64,000 nt of DNA from positions 124,001 to 188,000 of the forward strand of contig NZ_QWEG01000003.1 of assembly GCF_003515685.1 (NCBI RefSeq), written 5' to 3'. The first letter of the stretch is position 1. Each line of letters starts with the position of its first letter. Shown here piece by piece: positions 43,209 to 52,775 of the stretch. The notes under the pieces were generated by a model. That model was not told the DNA's origin, ran no database searches, and was given only the letters and a program-made list of their open reading frames with translations. The stretch is from Neobacillus notoginsengisoli. GTDB taxonomy: Bacteria; Bacillota; Bacilli; Bacillales; Cytobacillaceae. The position numbers were made by a program, and so were the translations under genes.

Positions 43209-43257
43209 TTCTCCTATGTTAAAATAAAAGAACATACATTCGGATAGGAGGCTTAGG

Positions 43258-45537
43258 ATGGAGACGGTCAAAATACCTGCGAGAGCTCTTGCGGAATACG
43301 TTTATAAGAGTGGCAGCTTGGAATCGGGGTTTAAAACAGCTGCCTCCATGACTGAAGGAACAAAAGCCCATCAACATATTCAGACTCAATATAAGGAAGG
43401 GGACCAAAAGGAAGTTCCGCTTAGTTTAGTGGTGCAAGTTGAGGGAATCAATTTCCTTCTCGAGGGAAGGTGCGACGGCCTGCTGCAAGAAGACTCAATA
43501 ACAGTTATTGATGAAATCAAATCCACTTCTGGCAGCCTCGATCACATAGAAGCCGATTCCTATCCTGTCCATTGGGCTCAGGCAAAGTGCTATGCATACA
43601 TGACGGCTGTGAAGAATGACCTAGAATTTATCAATGTCAGGCTTACTTATGTTCAAAGAGATACTTACTTGAAAAAACACTTCACATTATCTTTTTCCAA
43701 ATTAGAGTTGGAGGAAAATGTACTCCGTATGCTAGAGGTTTATGCGCCTTTTGCAAAAATGAAGCTTCATCAAAAACGGCTTAGAACTGAGAGTGCCAAG
43801 TCACTTGAGTTTCCTTTTACAAGCTTCAGGCCCGGGCAAAAATTGCTTGCTGGCTCCGTTTTTCGTTCCATTCGGGAGGGAGACGGAAATTTGTATGTGA
43901 ATGCACCAACTGGAATCGGAAAGACAATTTCCACTCTCTACCCGGCCATAAAAGCTATAGGGGAAGAATACATAGAACATATTTTTTATATTACAGCTAG
44001 AACGACAACGCGGAAAGCTGCTGAGGAGGCTATTAGCCTTATGATTCAAGACGGCCTGCATGTTTCATCCGTGACATTGACTGCCAAAGAAAAAATCTGT
44101 TTTAAAGAACAAGGGTGCTGTCCAGGTGAAGGCTGTTTATACGCAGAAGGATATTATGACAGGATTAACGAAGCGATTCTTGATATAAAGGAAAATGAAA
44201 AATTGATGAAACGGGAAGTCATTGAGGAATATGCGAGAAAACATCGTTTATGCCCTTTTGAGTTTTCACTTGATCTTGCTTACTTATCAGATATTATTAT
44301 TTGTGATTACAACTATATTTATGACCCGCGCATTTCTCTGAAAAGGCTCGTGGATGAAAAAAAGAAAAAATCAGTCCTTCTAGTTGATGAAGCTCATAAC
44401 CTCCCTGACCGGGCCAGGGAAATGTTTTCGGCTTCACTCAGTAAGAAAACTTTCCTTCAATTGAAAAGAACGTATCAAAAAACAAATCCTGTCCTATCTA
44501 AAGCAGCTTCCTTAGTTAATAAGTTCTTCATCGATGCAAAAAAAATGGCGATAGGAAATCAAGAAATTCTTTTCGGAGAGATACCAGAAACACTGACTGA
44601 AGTGATTAAAGGATTTAGTGAACAAGCAGAGAACGAGATTTTATCGAATGTACAGAACGCTGACGAACTTCTTGAAGCCTACTATGCCAGCCAGAATTTT
44701 TTGAAAGCAGCGAGTTTATTCAATAAATGTTTCAAACTGTATGGGCACTTTGAGAAAGGGGATATGATTGTAAAAATCTTTTGCCTCGATCCATCAGAGT
44801 TTGTAAAAAAAGCAGGGAAGGGCTATCGAACAAAAGTCTTCTTTTCGGCAACACTTGTACCAAAGGATTATTTTATGGAAATGCTCGGCTCTGAAGATGA
44901 AGATCGTTTCGTTTCCATTCCGTCACCTTTCCATAAAGAACAAATAGACATGTTCATTAGCCCATTATCGACAAGATACCGTGACAGGGAGTCCTCCTAT
45001 AGCCTGATAGCCGAAACAATTCAACTGTTAGTGAAAGAACGGCCGGGCAACTTTTTTTGCTTTTTTCCGTCCTATTTGTTTATGGAAAAAGTCCACAGCT
45101 TATTTTGTGAGGAGGAAGGTGTGACTGTTATGATGCAGACTTCCCAGATGAGCGAAGAAGAACGCGACTCTTTTCTTTCGCATTTCAAGGCAAGATCGAA
45201 AAGAAGTTTGGTAGGATTTGCAGTAATGGGAGGGATCTTTTCCGAAGGAGTTGATCTTCCTGGAGACAGGCTTACAGGAGTTATCATTACAGGAGTCGGG
45301 CTGCCCCAAATTTCGTTTGAACGAGATTTGCTAAAGGGATATTATTCTGCGGCAGGAAGACCAGGTTATGACTATGCCTATACTTTTCCGGGCATGAATA
45401 AAGTCTTACAGGCAGGCGGCAGGCTCATCCGATCCGAAGAGGACTGCGGCACAATTCTGCTCATCGATGACCGTTTTTTGCAAAATAAATACCTGGCCCT
45501 ATTTCCTGAAGAGTGGAGAGAGTTTACGATCATTTGA
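43258..45537 (+). CDS. RecB-like nuclease fused to XPD/DinG-type helicase
   Basis: 759 residues. Residues ~30-125 form a PD-(D/E)XK nuclease: TKAHQHIQTQY, GRCDGLL (Asp73), VIDEIKST (Glu86, Lys88), and the QxxxY motif QAKCY (108-112). The helicase part has Walker A APTGIGKTIS (216-225), four cysteines (281, 287/288, 293, 332) placed like the XPD iron-sulfur cluster, and DEAH at 377-380, then AGRPGYDYAYTFPG and QAGGRLIRSEED in motifs V-VI. This is a superfamily 2 5'-3' DNA helicase of the DinG/Rad3 type with a built-in nuclease, for DNA repair or defence. GGAGGCTTAGG precedes ATG 43258. It is monocistronic. Confidence 0.88.
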   Translation: METVKIPARALAEYVYKSGSLESGFKTAASMTEGTKAHQHIQTQYKEGDQKEVPLSLVVQVEGINFLLEGRCDGLLQEDSITVIDEIKSTSGSLDHIEADSYPVHWAQAKCYAYMTAVKNDLEFINVRLTYVQRDTYLKKHFTLSFSKLELEENVLRMLEVYAPFAKMKLHQKRLRTESAKSLEFPFTSFRPGQKLLAGSVFRSIREGDGNLYVNAPTGIGKTISTLYPAIKAIGEEYIEHIFYITARTTTRKAAEEAISLMIQDGLHVSSVTLTAKEKICFKEQGCCPGEGCLYAEGYYDRINEAILDIKENEKLMKREVIEEYARKHRLCPFEFSLDLAYLSDIIICDYNYIYDPRISLKRLVDEKKKKSVLLVDEAHNLPDRAREMFSASLSKKTFLQLKRTYQKTNPVLSKAASLVNKFFIDAKKMAIGNQEILFGEIPETLTEVIKGFSEQAENEILSNVQNADELLEAYYASQNFLKAASLFNKCFKLYGHFEKGDMIVKIFCLDPSEFVKKAGKGYRTKVFFSATLVPKDYFMEMLGSEDEDRFVSIPSPFHKEQIDMFISPLSTRYRDRESSYSLIAETIQLLVKERPGNFFCFFPSYLFMEKVHSLFCEEEGVTVMMQTSQMSEEERDSFLSHFKARSKRSLVGFAVMGGIFSEGVDLPGDRLTGVIITGVGLPQISFERDLLKGYYSAAGRPGYDYAYTFPGMNKVLQAGGRLIRSEEDCGTILLIDDRFLQNKYLALFPEEWREFTII

Positions 45538-45550
45538 AAATTTTATACAA

Positions 45551-45587
45551 AAGGGGCTGGCGCCAATACAGGCTGCCAGCCTCTTTC
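45551..45587. terminator. Bidirectional terminator
   Basis: GGGCTGGC / GCCAGCCT stem with a loop containing a second small pairing, followed by CTTT. Serves the helicase gene and the convergent gene at 45600. Confidence 0.6.
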
Positions 45588-45599
45588 ATTGGAAAGCAT

Positions 45600-46070
45600 T
45601 TAATCTTTCCTGAATCCTTCTTCGGCCATGTATTCCTCGACTTCACGGTATGTTCCAAAGCTTTCCTCAAGGTTCACACCGTAGTAAACGTTCCAAAGTT
45701 CATCCTCGTTTACAACCTTCAGCACGGTATCATTTTTGCCCAGCCAGCGTTCCGGTGCCCCCTGGTCATCAGATATGATTGTCTCGGGCTTTGTTTCGGA
45801 CAGCTGGGAAATGGATTTTCTAATGATCGTCTGCAATTCCTCGGCAGTAAAGTCCCTTATGTTCACCAAGCCCCTGTCATCCGTTTCGTAACCAGTCAAT
45901 CCCGCTCCGTATACAAAACCATTCCCGTTTGGATGCAGGTGATAGACGACATTCTTTTTGTCCGTGACGCTTTCTTCGAATTGAAAATTCACACGGCCGA
46001 GCGAAACATTCTTTCTTGTAAGTTCTTCGAACGCTTCAATAATTTTAAGTTTTTCTTCAAAGGATAACAT
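45600..46070 (-). CDS. Conserved protein of unknown function
   Basis: 156 residues: MLSFEEKLKIIEAFEELTRK, VYHLHPNGNGFVYGAGLTGY, then RDFTAEELQTIIRKSISQL and DELWNVYYGVNLEESFGTYREVEEYM. It appears to be a small soluble alpha/beta protein. I have no family name. ATG 46070 follows GGAGGCACAT; the frame extends nine codons further without a better site. It is single and convergent with the helicase gene. Confidence 0.6.
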   Translation of the reverse strand: MLSFEEKLKIIEAFEELTRKNVSLGRVNFQFEESVTDKKNVVYHLHPNGNGFVYGAGLTGYETDDRGLVNIRDFTAEELQTIIRKSISQLSETKPETIISDDQGAPERWLGKNDTVLKVVNEDELWNVYYGVNLEESFGTYREVEEYMAEEGFRKD

Positions 46071-46242
46071 ATGTGCCTCCACATCATTCAATATCATCTA
46101 AGTATAGCAAGACCGGCATAGCAGAGCAAATAGCTTTTTCCATAATGGATAGAATATGAACAATCAAACAAACCTAAACCGTGAATGATGACAGGACAAG
46201 CTGGGTATTAGATAAAAAGAGTGAAGAATTGGAGGTTAGACA

Positions 46243-47091
46243 ATGAAAAACAAAGCAGAAAACAGATTCATCCCAATGACGAGTATTGACAGCGGCATTG
46301 GCCAACAGGTGATAAGTGACTTGTATTACTTCCCCTTTCAGATTGTCAATGTCGTATTCTACGGCCAGCCTGGCGAAGGGAATGATTGGGTCTTGATTGA
46401 TGCCGGTATGCCAAGATCCGGCGATAATATTATCAAAGAGGCCGAAGAGCGTTTTGGCAAAAACAATCCACCAAAAGCACTTATTCTCACACACGGTCAT
46501 TTTGATCATATAGGCGGCATTACGGAATTAATAGAGAAGTGGAAAATGCCAGTTTACGCACACGAATTGGAATTGCCGTTCTTACAGGGTGAGCAGGATT
46601 ATCCTGAGCCGGACCCAACGGTTGAAGGAGGGCTGCTCGCCAAAATTTCGCCGTATTATCCAAACGAAGCAATCGTTGTTGAGGGTGATCTTCGGGCTTT
46701 ACCGATGGACGGTTCAGTTCCGTTTATGGAAGGCTGGAAGTGGATTCATACCCCTGGACATACTCAAGGCCATGTATCCCTTTATCGTGAGTCGGACGGT
46801 GCTCTAATCGCCGGGGATGCGTTTGTCACGGTAAAACAGGAATCCCTTTATAAAGTATTTACTCAAGAACAAGAAATTAGCGGACCGCCAAGGTATCTAA
46901 CCCCAGATTGGGAAGCCGCCAGAACGTCGGTCGAAAAACTGGCGTCGCTGCATCCAACCATCGCCATTACCGGTCACGGCAGGCCAATGGAAGGGGAAAC
47001 CTTGCGAGAAAATTTACAAATGCTCGTTGAAAAATTTGACGAAATCGCCATCCCTGACTACGGAAAATTCGTCGACGGGAAGAAGGATTAA
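46243..47091 (+). CDS. MBL-fold metallo-hydrolase
   Basis: 282 residues. LTHGHFDHIGG gives the HxHxDH metal motif, TPGHTQGHVSLY the third metal His, and LIAGDAFV the bridging Asp. This is a glyoxalase II-like metallo-beta-lactamase fold. Substrates of related proteins range from lactones to thioesters; none can be assigned. TTGGAGG precedes ATG 46243. Followed by a terminator shared with the M20 gene. Confidence 0.85.
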   Translation: MKNKAENRFIPMTSIDSGIGQQVISDLYYFPFQIVNVVFYGQPGEGNDWVLIDAGMPRSGDNIIKEAEERFGKNNPPKALILTHGHFDHIGGITELIEKWKMPVYAHELELPFLQGEQDYPEPDPTVEGGLLAKISPYYPNEAIVVEGDLRALPMDGSVPFMEGWKWIHTPGHTQGHVSLYRESDGALIAGDAFVTVKQESLYKVFTQEQEISGPPRYLTPDWEAARTSVEKLASLHPTIAITGHGRPMEGETLRENLQMLVEKFDEIAIPDYGKFVDGKKD

Positions 47092-47097
47092 TAAAAT

Positions 47098-47130
47098 GAG
47101 GCAGCCATCACTTCTATGGCTGCCTCTTCA
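47098..47130. terminator. Bidirectional terminator
   Basis: GAGGCAGCCAT / ATGGCTGCCTC perfect 11-bp stem with a 7-base loop, between convergent genes. T-rich tails on both strands. Confidence 0.85.
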
Positions 47131-47133
47131 TAT

Positions 47134-48507
47134 TCAAAGTCCGTTGCTAAGCTTAAACAAATAACGGATGATCACTTCCAACCCTTTGTCAAAATTCTCC
47201 AAGTTAAAGTGTTCATTTGGCGCGTGAAAATTTTCATTCGAAAGGCCAAAGCCCATCATGACCACCGGAATTGAAAGGATTTCGCTGAACGCGGCCACTA
47301 TTGGAATCGAACCACCGCCTCGAACATATGCGGTCGGAACCCCATAAACTTCTTCATATGCTTGTCCCGCAGTCTGAATGGCGGGATGATCGAAAGGTGT
47401 AATGAAAGGAGCCCCTTTATCGAATTGGGAAACAGAAACCGTAACACCAGCCGGAGCCGCCTTTTTAACATGCTCCTCGAGGAGGTCGGCTATTTCCTGG
47501 GGATCCTGGTCGGGAACGAGCCGGCAGGTGATTTTGGCATGGGCTTCAGACGGAATGACCGTTTTGATTCCTTCGCCCTGGAATCCCCCATAAATGCCAT
47601 TCACTTCAAGGGTAGGCCTTGCCCACATTCGTTCTAGTGCAGTAAAGCCTTCTTCACCATGGAGATCCGGAACGCCAAGTTGCGTTTTTAGATTTTCCTC
47701 ACTTTGCCCCAAGCTTGCAAATTCTGCCCGTTCTTCTTCTGTCAATTTTCTCACCTTGTCATAAAATCCTTCAACAGTGATGACTCCGTTGTCCGCGCGC
47801 ATTGTTGAGAGAATTTCTACAAGGGCATGAATCGGATTTTGCACAGCGCCTCCGTACAGTCCTGAGTGAAGGTCACTGGCCGCTCCCCTGACATCAATCT
47901 GAATGCCGCAAAGGCCGCGCAGCCCATAGACAATGGCAGGTTTCCCACGTTCAAGAAGGGTTGTATCGGAAATAACCAAAACATCCGCTTTAAGAAGCTC
48001 TTTATTTTTTTCAACAAATGAAGGAAGAGTCGGGCTTCCGATTTCCTCTTCTCCTTCAATAAGGAACTTGATGTTCACTGGCAACGTGTCGCGCGTTTTT
48101 AAAATGGTTTCAACAGCTTTCAAATGCATAAAAACCTGGCCCTTGTCATCACTGGCGCCGCGCGCATAAAGTTTATTATCGCGTATTTCAGCCTCAAAAG
48201 GAGGGCTCTCCCACAGCTCAACCGGATCCACTGGCTGCACATCATAGTGTCCATAAACGAGGACAGTCGGTTTGCCTTCTGCTTTCATCCATTCACCGTA
48301 GACGATGGGATGACCTTTCCCTGTAAAAATATCAACACGATCCAATCCAATGTCCTTCATCATTTCTGCAGTCCAATGTGCTGCCTTCCTCATTTCAACC
48401 TTATACGATGGCAGGGCGGAAATGCTTGGAATCGCTAAAAACTTTTTTAATTCAGTAAGTTGCTTCTCCCTGTTATGTAGTAAATAGTCCCGAAGCTGCT
48501 GATCCAT
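47134..48507 (-). CDS. M20-family dipeptidase (CNDP-like)
   Basis: 457 residues. VLVYGHYDVQPVDP (metal His/Asp), ARGASDDKGQ (bridging Asp), EGEEEIGS (catalytic Glu then metal Glu) and a lid domain with GGFQGEGIKTVIPSEAHAK in the middle. It is the M20C/carnosinase-like group of di-zinc peptidases that act on dipeptides, as in many Bacillus. AAGGGGGAG precedes ATG 48507. It is monocistronic. Confidence 0.88.
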   Translation of the reverse strand: MDQQLRDYLLHNREKQLTELKKFLAIPSISALPSYKVEMRKAAHWTAEMMKDIGLDRVDIFTGKGHPIVYGEWMKAEGKPTVLVYGHYDVQPVDPVELWESPPFEAEIRDNKLYARGASDDKGQVFMHLKAVETILKTRDTLPVNIKFLIEGEEEIGSPTLPSFVEKNKELLKADVLVISDTTLLERGKPAIVYGLRGLCGIQIDVRGAASDLHSGLYGGAVQNPIHALVEILSTMRADNGVITVEGFYDKVRKLTEEERAEFASLGQSEENLKTQLGVPDLHGEEGFTALERMWARPTLEVNGIYGGFQGEGIKTVIPSEAHAKITCRLVPDQDPQEIADLLEEHVKKAAPAGVTVSVSQFDKGAPFITPFDHPAIQTAGQAYEEVYGVPTAYVRGGGSIPIVAAFSEILSIPVVMMGFGLSNENFHAPNEHFNLENFDKGLEVIIRYLFKLSNGL

Positions 48508-48725
48508 GAATTCTCCCCCTTATGGTTCTTCAATTACTATTTCTATTCCGTAAACACTAATTCCTTTTTTCTTTCAAAATAACATCCTTTACACTTGCGA
48601 AGAAAAATTTTCTACAAAAAGATTGAGTCTTTTCTTACAAAAGTGTAAAATTACACTACAGGATGTAAATTTTGGAATTATTACCATCTTTACAATAAAA
48701 TTAAGCTCTTATAGGGGGAAATGAA

Positions 48726-51700
48726 ATGGAACCTCATTTCAGAAGTGAAGCCAGAAGGATCTTCAGGCGCGAACTATTTAATATGAAAGAGGAGGGATAT
48801 TTACCTTCCGACGTTGTGGATGAAGTTGCGAAAGCGCATGTTCATTACCACCAGGATCTTCTCGCTGAGGACCGGAAAAGAGAGGCAGCCCGTGTGGCCG
48901 AACGGAAACAGCAAATTCCAATCCAAAACCCTCAAACTGTCAAGGCTGCCGCGCCAGTGCAAAGACCGCCAGTCCCAATTAAGCCAAAAAGGATATTAAC
49001 AAGTGAACAAATCAGGGAGCGGAACATCTCCTGGCTGCTGAATATTGGGGTCATATTTCTTCTGATTGGCGGTTTGTTTGTTGCCACAAGCAATTGGGAA
49101 ACAATGACGCCCGTAATGAAAAGCAGTTCAATCGCACTTGTTTCACTTCTGTTTTATGGCTTTGCGTACTTGTCTGTAAAAGTTCTTAAAATAGAAAAGA
49201 CTGCTTTCGCCTTCATCGTGTTGGGGAGTTTATTCCTGCCAATTTACGTCCTTTCACTAGGCTGGTTTGGGCTGCTCGGCCCATACTTGTCAGTAAACGG
49301 GGAAGGCCGCTATTTACTCGGCTTTTCAGGGAGTATCCTGCCAGCGTGTGCATATGCTTTTTTTGCAAGTAAATTGAAATCTCGATTGTTCGTTTGGTTT
49401 ACGTTTATTGCAACATCGGTTGGAACAGGGTTTTTATTAGCAGCCTTGGACATGCCAATTGATTATTTTTACCTCGGTATCATGGCCTATAATGCAGTGA
49501 TCATTTTCCTATTCTTCAAAGTGAGGGGCCGGGAGCCGTTTCGATTATTTGCAAAAGAATTTCCTGTTTTCATCCAAGCGAATCTTGTCATTTCCACACT
49601 GCTACTGTTATTTTTCTTCGACAACCAACTTGTTTATAGCTTTAATTTGCTGCTTACAGCTGTCATTTATTTATCAATGATGTATGTTAGCGGAAGAAAG
49701 GAATACCACTTTATTTTTAGCGCAATGCTAGTGTATGGTGCATACCAGTTGATCGAAAATTCCTTCCTTGAATCGGGCAGTGCCATATTTTATGCTCTTC
49801 TCGCATTCGGGTTTGTGCTTGTTCCAAAAGCCTTAAAAGGTAATTTGCTGCTCGAACGGGCATTTCGTTTAACGAGCGCCGCCATATCGGTTCTAGCCTT
49901 TCTCTACATTACGATTGAGGGAATCTCGCTCCGTTCTGGTGAGCCATCATTTATCCTGGTTATTGCATACTTGATTATAGCTGGCAATTTCCTTTATTTA
50001 ACTCATGCTGAAAAAGAGAGGCTGTTTCCGTATTTAAGCGCGCTTTTCCTTGGAACGGCCGTACACGAGGCAATTGCTTTATTCTCAAAACACGTTTATC
50101 CACTTAGTCAGCAGACCGCCATTTTTACGGCTGGCCTAATGGTATTCTTTCTCATTGGTTTTATGCGAGCAAATAGAACGATAGCTCCTTTAAAGAATCC
50201 TTCGAGAGACCTTGGGCTTGCGACAATGCTTCTGGCGGTCGTGTTGACACAAGGAGTACAAAATTGGTTCGAGCTTGGGATTATGCTGGCTATTCTCGCT
50301 GCCGCTGCCCTGGCCGTTACTTTTGCCGAAAAAAGATTTACACTTCAAAAAATGGCTGTGTGGGCAGTCCCGGTTTCGCTCGGGCTTTCAGTACTGGCAT
50401 TTGGCCAAGAGGCTGGTTTAATTTGGCCTGTGATCTGGGAGAAATATAGCCATCCAGTCTATTTTTCGACAGGCGGCGTACTCCTGCTTGCTCTAACCGC
50501 CCTATGGAGGAAGCGGGGCAGCATGGAACTTACCGGATCATTTTTTTACACAGGGCAATTGTTCTATACTCTAGGATTGCTCTTATCCGCTATAGGAGAG
50601 TGTGACCCAGTCATCGTCCGGCCTGTACTTGTATTTGGGGCATTGGCTGTTTATTGGCTATTATATAGAACACACAGGCTGAATGCCGTTGCTTTTTTGC
50701 TAAGCGCCGTTTCACTAGGTTTTTATTATTCAATCATGTCTTCCGCATCCAACCTCATGCACCTAAGTGGTTTTGCAAAAACAATTCTTATTCCAGGAGG
50801 CGCTGCATTCCTTTTATTGCTCGCACTTGGTTTTAAAAGAAGGGACGGCCTTTTATTTCAGAGTTTTGCCTGGACTGGGCATACTGTTCTTCCGGCTGCA
50901 TTGATGCTAGTATGGGCAGCCTATCCGGATTGGTGCATTTACAGCCTTGCAGTGGCCGTTGCCATTTACGGCGTAAGCAGCTCGATTGCCAAAGAGGATT
51001 GGAAGGAAATTGTGTTTATGTATGCTGCCTTTACTTCGGGTTATTTATCTTTAAGTAAAGGATTTGAACTTGCATGGTCGGAAATAACAGCCGTTTATGC
51101 GTTTCCGGTAACGAGCCTTATGGTCCTGATTGTTTGGTTCGCGTTAAAGGGAAATCTGAAAAAATGGGCTGCATATTATTTTACAGCTTTTTCAATGCTA
51201 GGCATCGCTTTCCTTACATTTACTTACCCTTTTACAATGTTTCCGTATGCAGTCACAATCCTATACGCCGCGGGAACCTTGGTCTTTTTGCATAAGATGA
51301 AATGGGATCTGCTCGGCATCGTTCCAATATCGTTTGTCATTTTTGCAACGATGGAATACTTGACAGGGGCTCGTTTCACGAAAGAAGCAGCTTTGGCACT
51401 GTATGGTACTCTTGGCCTTATCCATCTTTTCACTGGAAAATTTGTTTATCGCCAACTTGCAAAACTTACAAGCCAGATTGAGAACTCAATTATTGATTGG
51501 TATACCATTGCTTCGCTATTCTTTTTCGGCTCAATGTATGCTTTTAATGATTCATCCATTTGGTTTGCACCACTGCCGGGTTTGCTGCTATCGTTTGCAA
51601 TTTGGCTTCAGCGTGACAGGGTTGGGACAAAGGCGGGGTTCTTTCTTCCAATCGGTGCAGGAGCGTTTCTGCTTCAACCATATTATGAAGTGATTGGACA

Positions 51701-52178
51701 TCTGGATATTCCGTCCTTATTCGAGATGGAAGCAGTTGTTCTTCCATTCGTAGCACTTGTAATTTTTCTAAGGAAATCGTTGAAAGGACGCTACACGAAT
51801 CTGACTGGAAAGCTTCAGTGGGCTGTACTCGTTTTTACAGCACTGGTCCTCATCCAGGACGGCCTACAGAGCAATACGATTTATGATGCTCTGCTACTTG
51901 GAACCCTTTCACTTATTTCAATGCTTGCTGGAATGTTCCTGCGCATAAAGTCTTATTTCTTCACTGGCGCTGGAGTCCTGTTGCTAAATCTCTTCCTGCA
52001 GACACGACCGTTCTGGGGCAATCTGCCTTGGTGGGGCTATCTTCTTGCCGTTGGGTCGCTTTTGATCGGAATCGCTAGCTATAACGAGTGGAAGAAAACA
52101 AACCAGGGAGAAGGGAAGGAACCACTCGGAACCCGCTTCAAACGAAAGTTGGAAGTCTGGCTCAAGGATTGGCATTAA
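48726..52178 (+). CDS. Giant polytopic membrane protein, SCO7613-type
   Basis: 1150 residues. About 100 soluble residues come first (HFRSEARRIFRRELFNMKEE, then a Pro/Lys-rich linker), followed by roughly 30 hydrophobic segments with few soluble loops. NISWLLNIGVIFLLIGGLFV and NLLLTAVIYLSMMYVSG are typical of the large proteins labelled SCO7613 C-terminal domain or DUF2157-like. No transport, enzyme or signalling motif is visible, so the function is unknown. GGGGGAA precedes ATG 48726. It ends in a terminator before the Mn riboswitch. Confidence 0.78.
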   Translation: MEPHFRSEARRIFRRELFNMKEEGYLPSDVVDEVAKAHVHYHQDLLAEDRKREAARVAERKQQIPIQNPQTVKAAAPVQRPPVPIKPKRILTSEQIRERNISWLLNIGVIFLLIGGLFVATSNWETMTPVMKSSSIALVSLLFYGFAYLSVKVLKIEKTAFAFIVLGSLFLPIYVLSLGWFGLLGPYLSVNGEGRYLLGFSGSILPACAYAFFASKLKSRLFVWFTFIATSVGTGFLLAALDMPIDYFYLGIMAYNAVIIFLFFKVRGREPFRLFAKEFPVFIQANLVISTLLLLFFFDNQLVYSFNLLLTAVIYLSMMYVSGRKEYHFIFSAMLVYGAYQLIENSFLESGSAIFYALLAFGFVLVPKALKGNLLLERAFRLTSAAISVLAFLYITIEGISLRSGEPSFILVIAYLIIAGNFLYLTHAEKERLFPYLSALFLGTAVHEAIALFSKHVYPLSQQTAIFTAGLMVFFLIGFMRANRTIAPLKNPSRDLGLATMLLAVVLTQGVQNWFELGIMLAILAAAALAVTFAEKRFTLQKMAVWAVPVSLGLSVLAFGQEAGLIWPVIWEKYSHPVYFSTGGVLLLALTALWRKRGSMELTGSFFYTGQLFYTLGLLLSAIGECDPVIVRPVLVFGALAVYWLLYRTHRLNAVAFLLSAVSLGFYYSIMSSASNLMHLSGFAKTILIPGGAAFLLLLALGFKRRDGLLFQSFAWTGHTVLPAALMLVWAAYPDWCIYSLAVAVAIYGVSSSIAKEDWKEIVFMYAAFTSGYLSLSKGFELAWSEITAVYAFPVTSLMVLIVWFALKGNLKKWAAYYFTAFSMLGIAFLTFTYPFTMFPYAVTILYAAGTLVFLHKMKWDLLGIVPISFVIFATMEYLTGARFTKEAALALYGTLGLIHLFTGKFVYRQLAKLTSQIENSIIDWYTIASLFFFGSMYAFNDSSIWFAPLPGLLLSFAIWLQRDRVGTKAGFFLPIGAGAFLLQPYYEVIGHLDIPSLFEMEAVVLPFVALVIFLRKSLKGRYTNLTGKLQWAVLVFTALVLIQDGLQSNTIYDALLLGTLSLISMLAGMFLRIKSYFFTGAGVLLLNLFLQTRPFWGNLPWWGYLLAVGSLLIGIASYNEWKKTNQGEGKEPLGTRFKRKLEVWLKDWH

Positions 52179-52206
52179 AAATCCTTGACGAAACAAGGAT
52201 CTTTTT
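52179..52206 (+). terminator. Terminator of the giant membrane protein gene
   Basis: ATCCTTG / CAAGGAT stem, 6-base loop and CTTTTT. It separates that gene from the riboswitch. Confidence 0.75.
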
Positions 52207-52221
52207 CTAAAATTAACCCAT

Positions 52222-52345
52222 AGTCCTTAAAGGGGAGTAGCTTGTACAGCAAAGTCGTCATGACGGGAACATTCCCCGGCTTTGCTGGCAACCAACTGTT
52301 GTTAGCGAGACCTTTACCGCCTGCGGTAAAGGTCTTTTGTTTTGG
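52222..52345 (+). promoter_or_regulatory. yybP-ykoY manganese riboswitch with terminator
   Basis: AAAGGGGAGTAGC (52229-52241) is the hallmark start of the yybP-ykoY class, and GCGAGACCTTTA closes it. AAAGG can pair with CCTTT (52311-52315) as P1. A perfect 12-bp terminator, GACCTTTACCGC / GCGGTAAAGGTC plus TTTTGTTTT (52309-52343), shares those CCTTT bases. In this class Mn(II) stabilises P1 and prevents the terminator, so expression rises with manganese. The genes downstream are DUF1232 and TerC; TerC/YkoY proteins are classic targets. Confidence 0.92.
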
Positions 52346-52449
52346 CTGTGTTAAACCAGCAATAATTGGCAATATATGCACTTTTAACCGAAGCGGATAA
52401 CGGGAAATAGTCCAGTATATATTGCTGAAAAAAATTGAGGTGAATGAAA

Positions 52450-52722
52450 ATGAGGAAATTTTGGAAACGAATAAGATTAGTCTTCCAAATAAAAAAGTTT
52501 GGTCCCTTTTTGTTAGATTTTTTTAAATCCTCTCACGTACCTGTCAAAAGAAAGATTCTTTCGGTTGGGTTATTCGCAGGATACCTGCTGTTTCCTTTTG
52601 ATGCAATTCCTGATTTTCTGGTGGGATTCGGTCTGATAGATGATGCCGCGGTCCTGTTACTCGTTTTACAGCAGATCATTAAATTGGCACCTGCTTCCTT
52701 AAAGGATAAACACGGAATGTAG
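52450..52722 (+). CDS. DUF1232 (YkvA-like) membrane protein
   Basis: 90 residues. A basic N-terminus (MRKFWKRIRLVFQIKKFG) and the DUF1232 core SSHVPVKRKILSVGLFAGYLLFPFDAIPDFLVGFGLIDDAAVLL condensed as VPVKRK ... PFDAIPDF ... GLIDD. Family function is unknown. ATG 52450 lies six bases after GAGGTG; ATG 52444 abuts that site. It is the first gene after the Mn riboswitch and 53 bp ahead of the TerC gene, so it is probably manganese controlled too. Confidence 0.82.
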   Translation: MRKFWKRIRLVFQIKKFGPFLLDFFKSSHVPVKRKILSVGLFAGYLLFPFDAIPDFLVGFGLIDDAAVLLLVLQQIIKLAPASLKDKHGM

Positions 52723-52775
52723 CAGGAATAGTTTTAAGGCTTAAGCCAAAAATAGTTGTATGGAGTGATTTGTGT

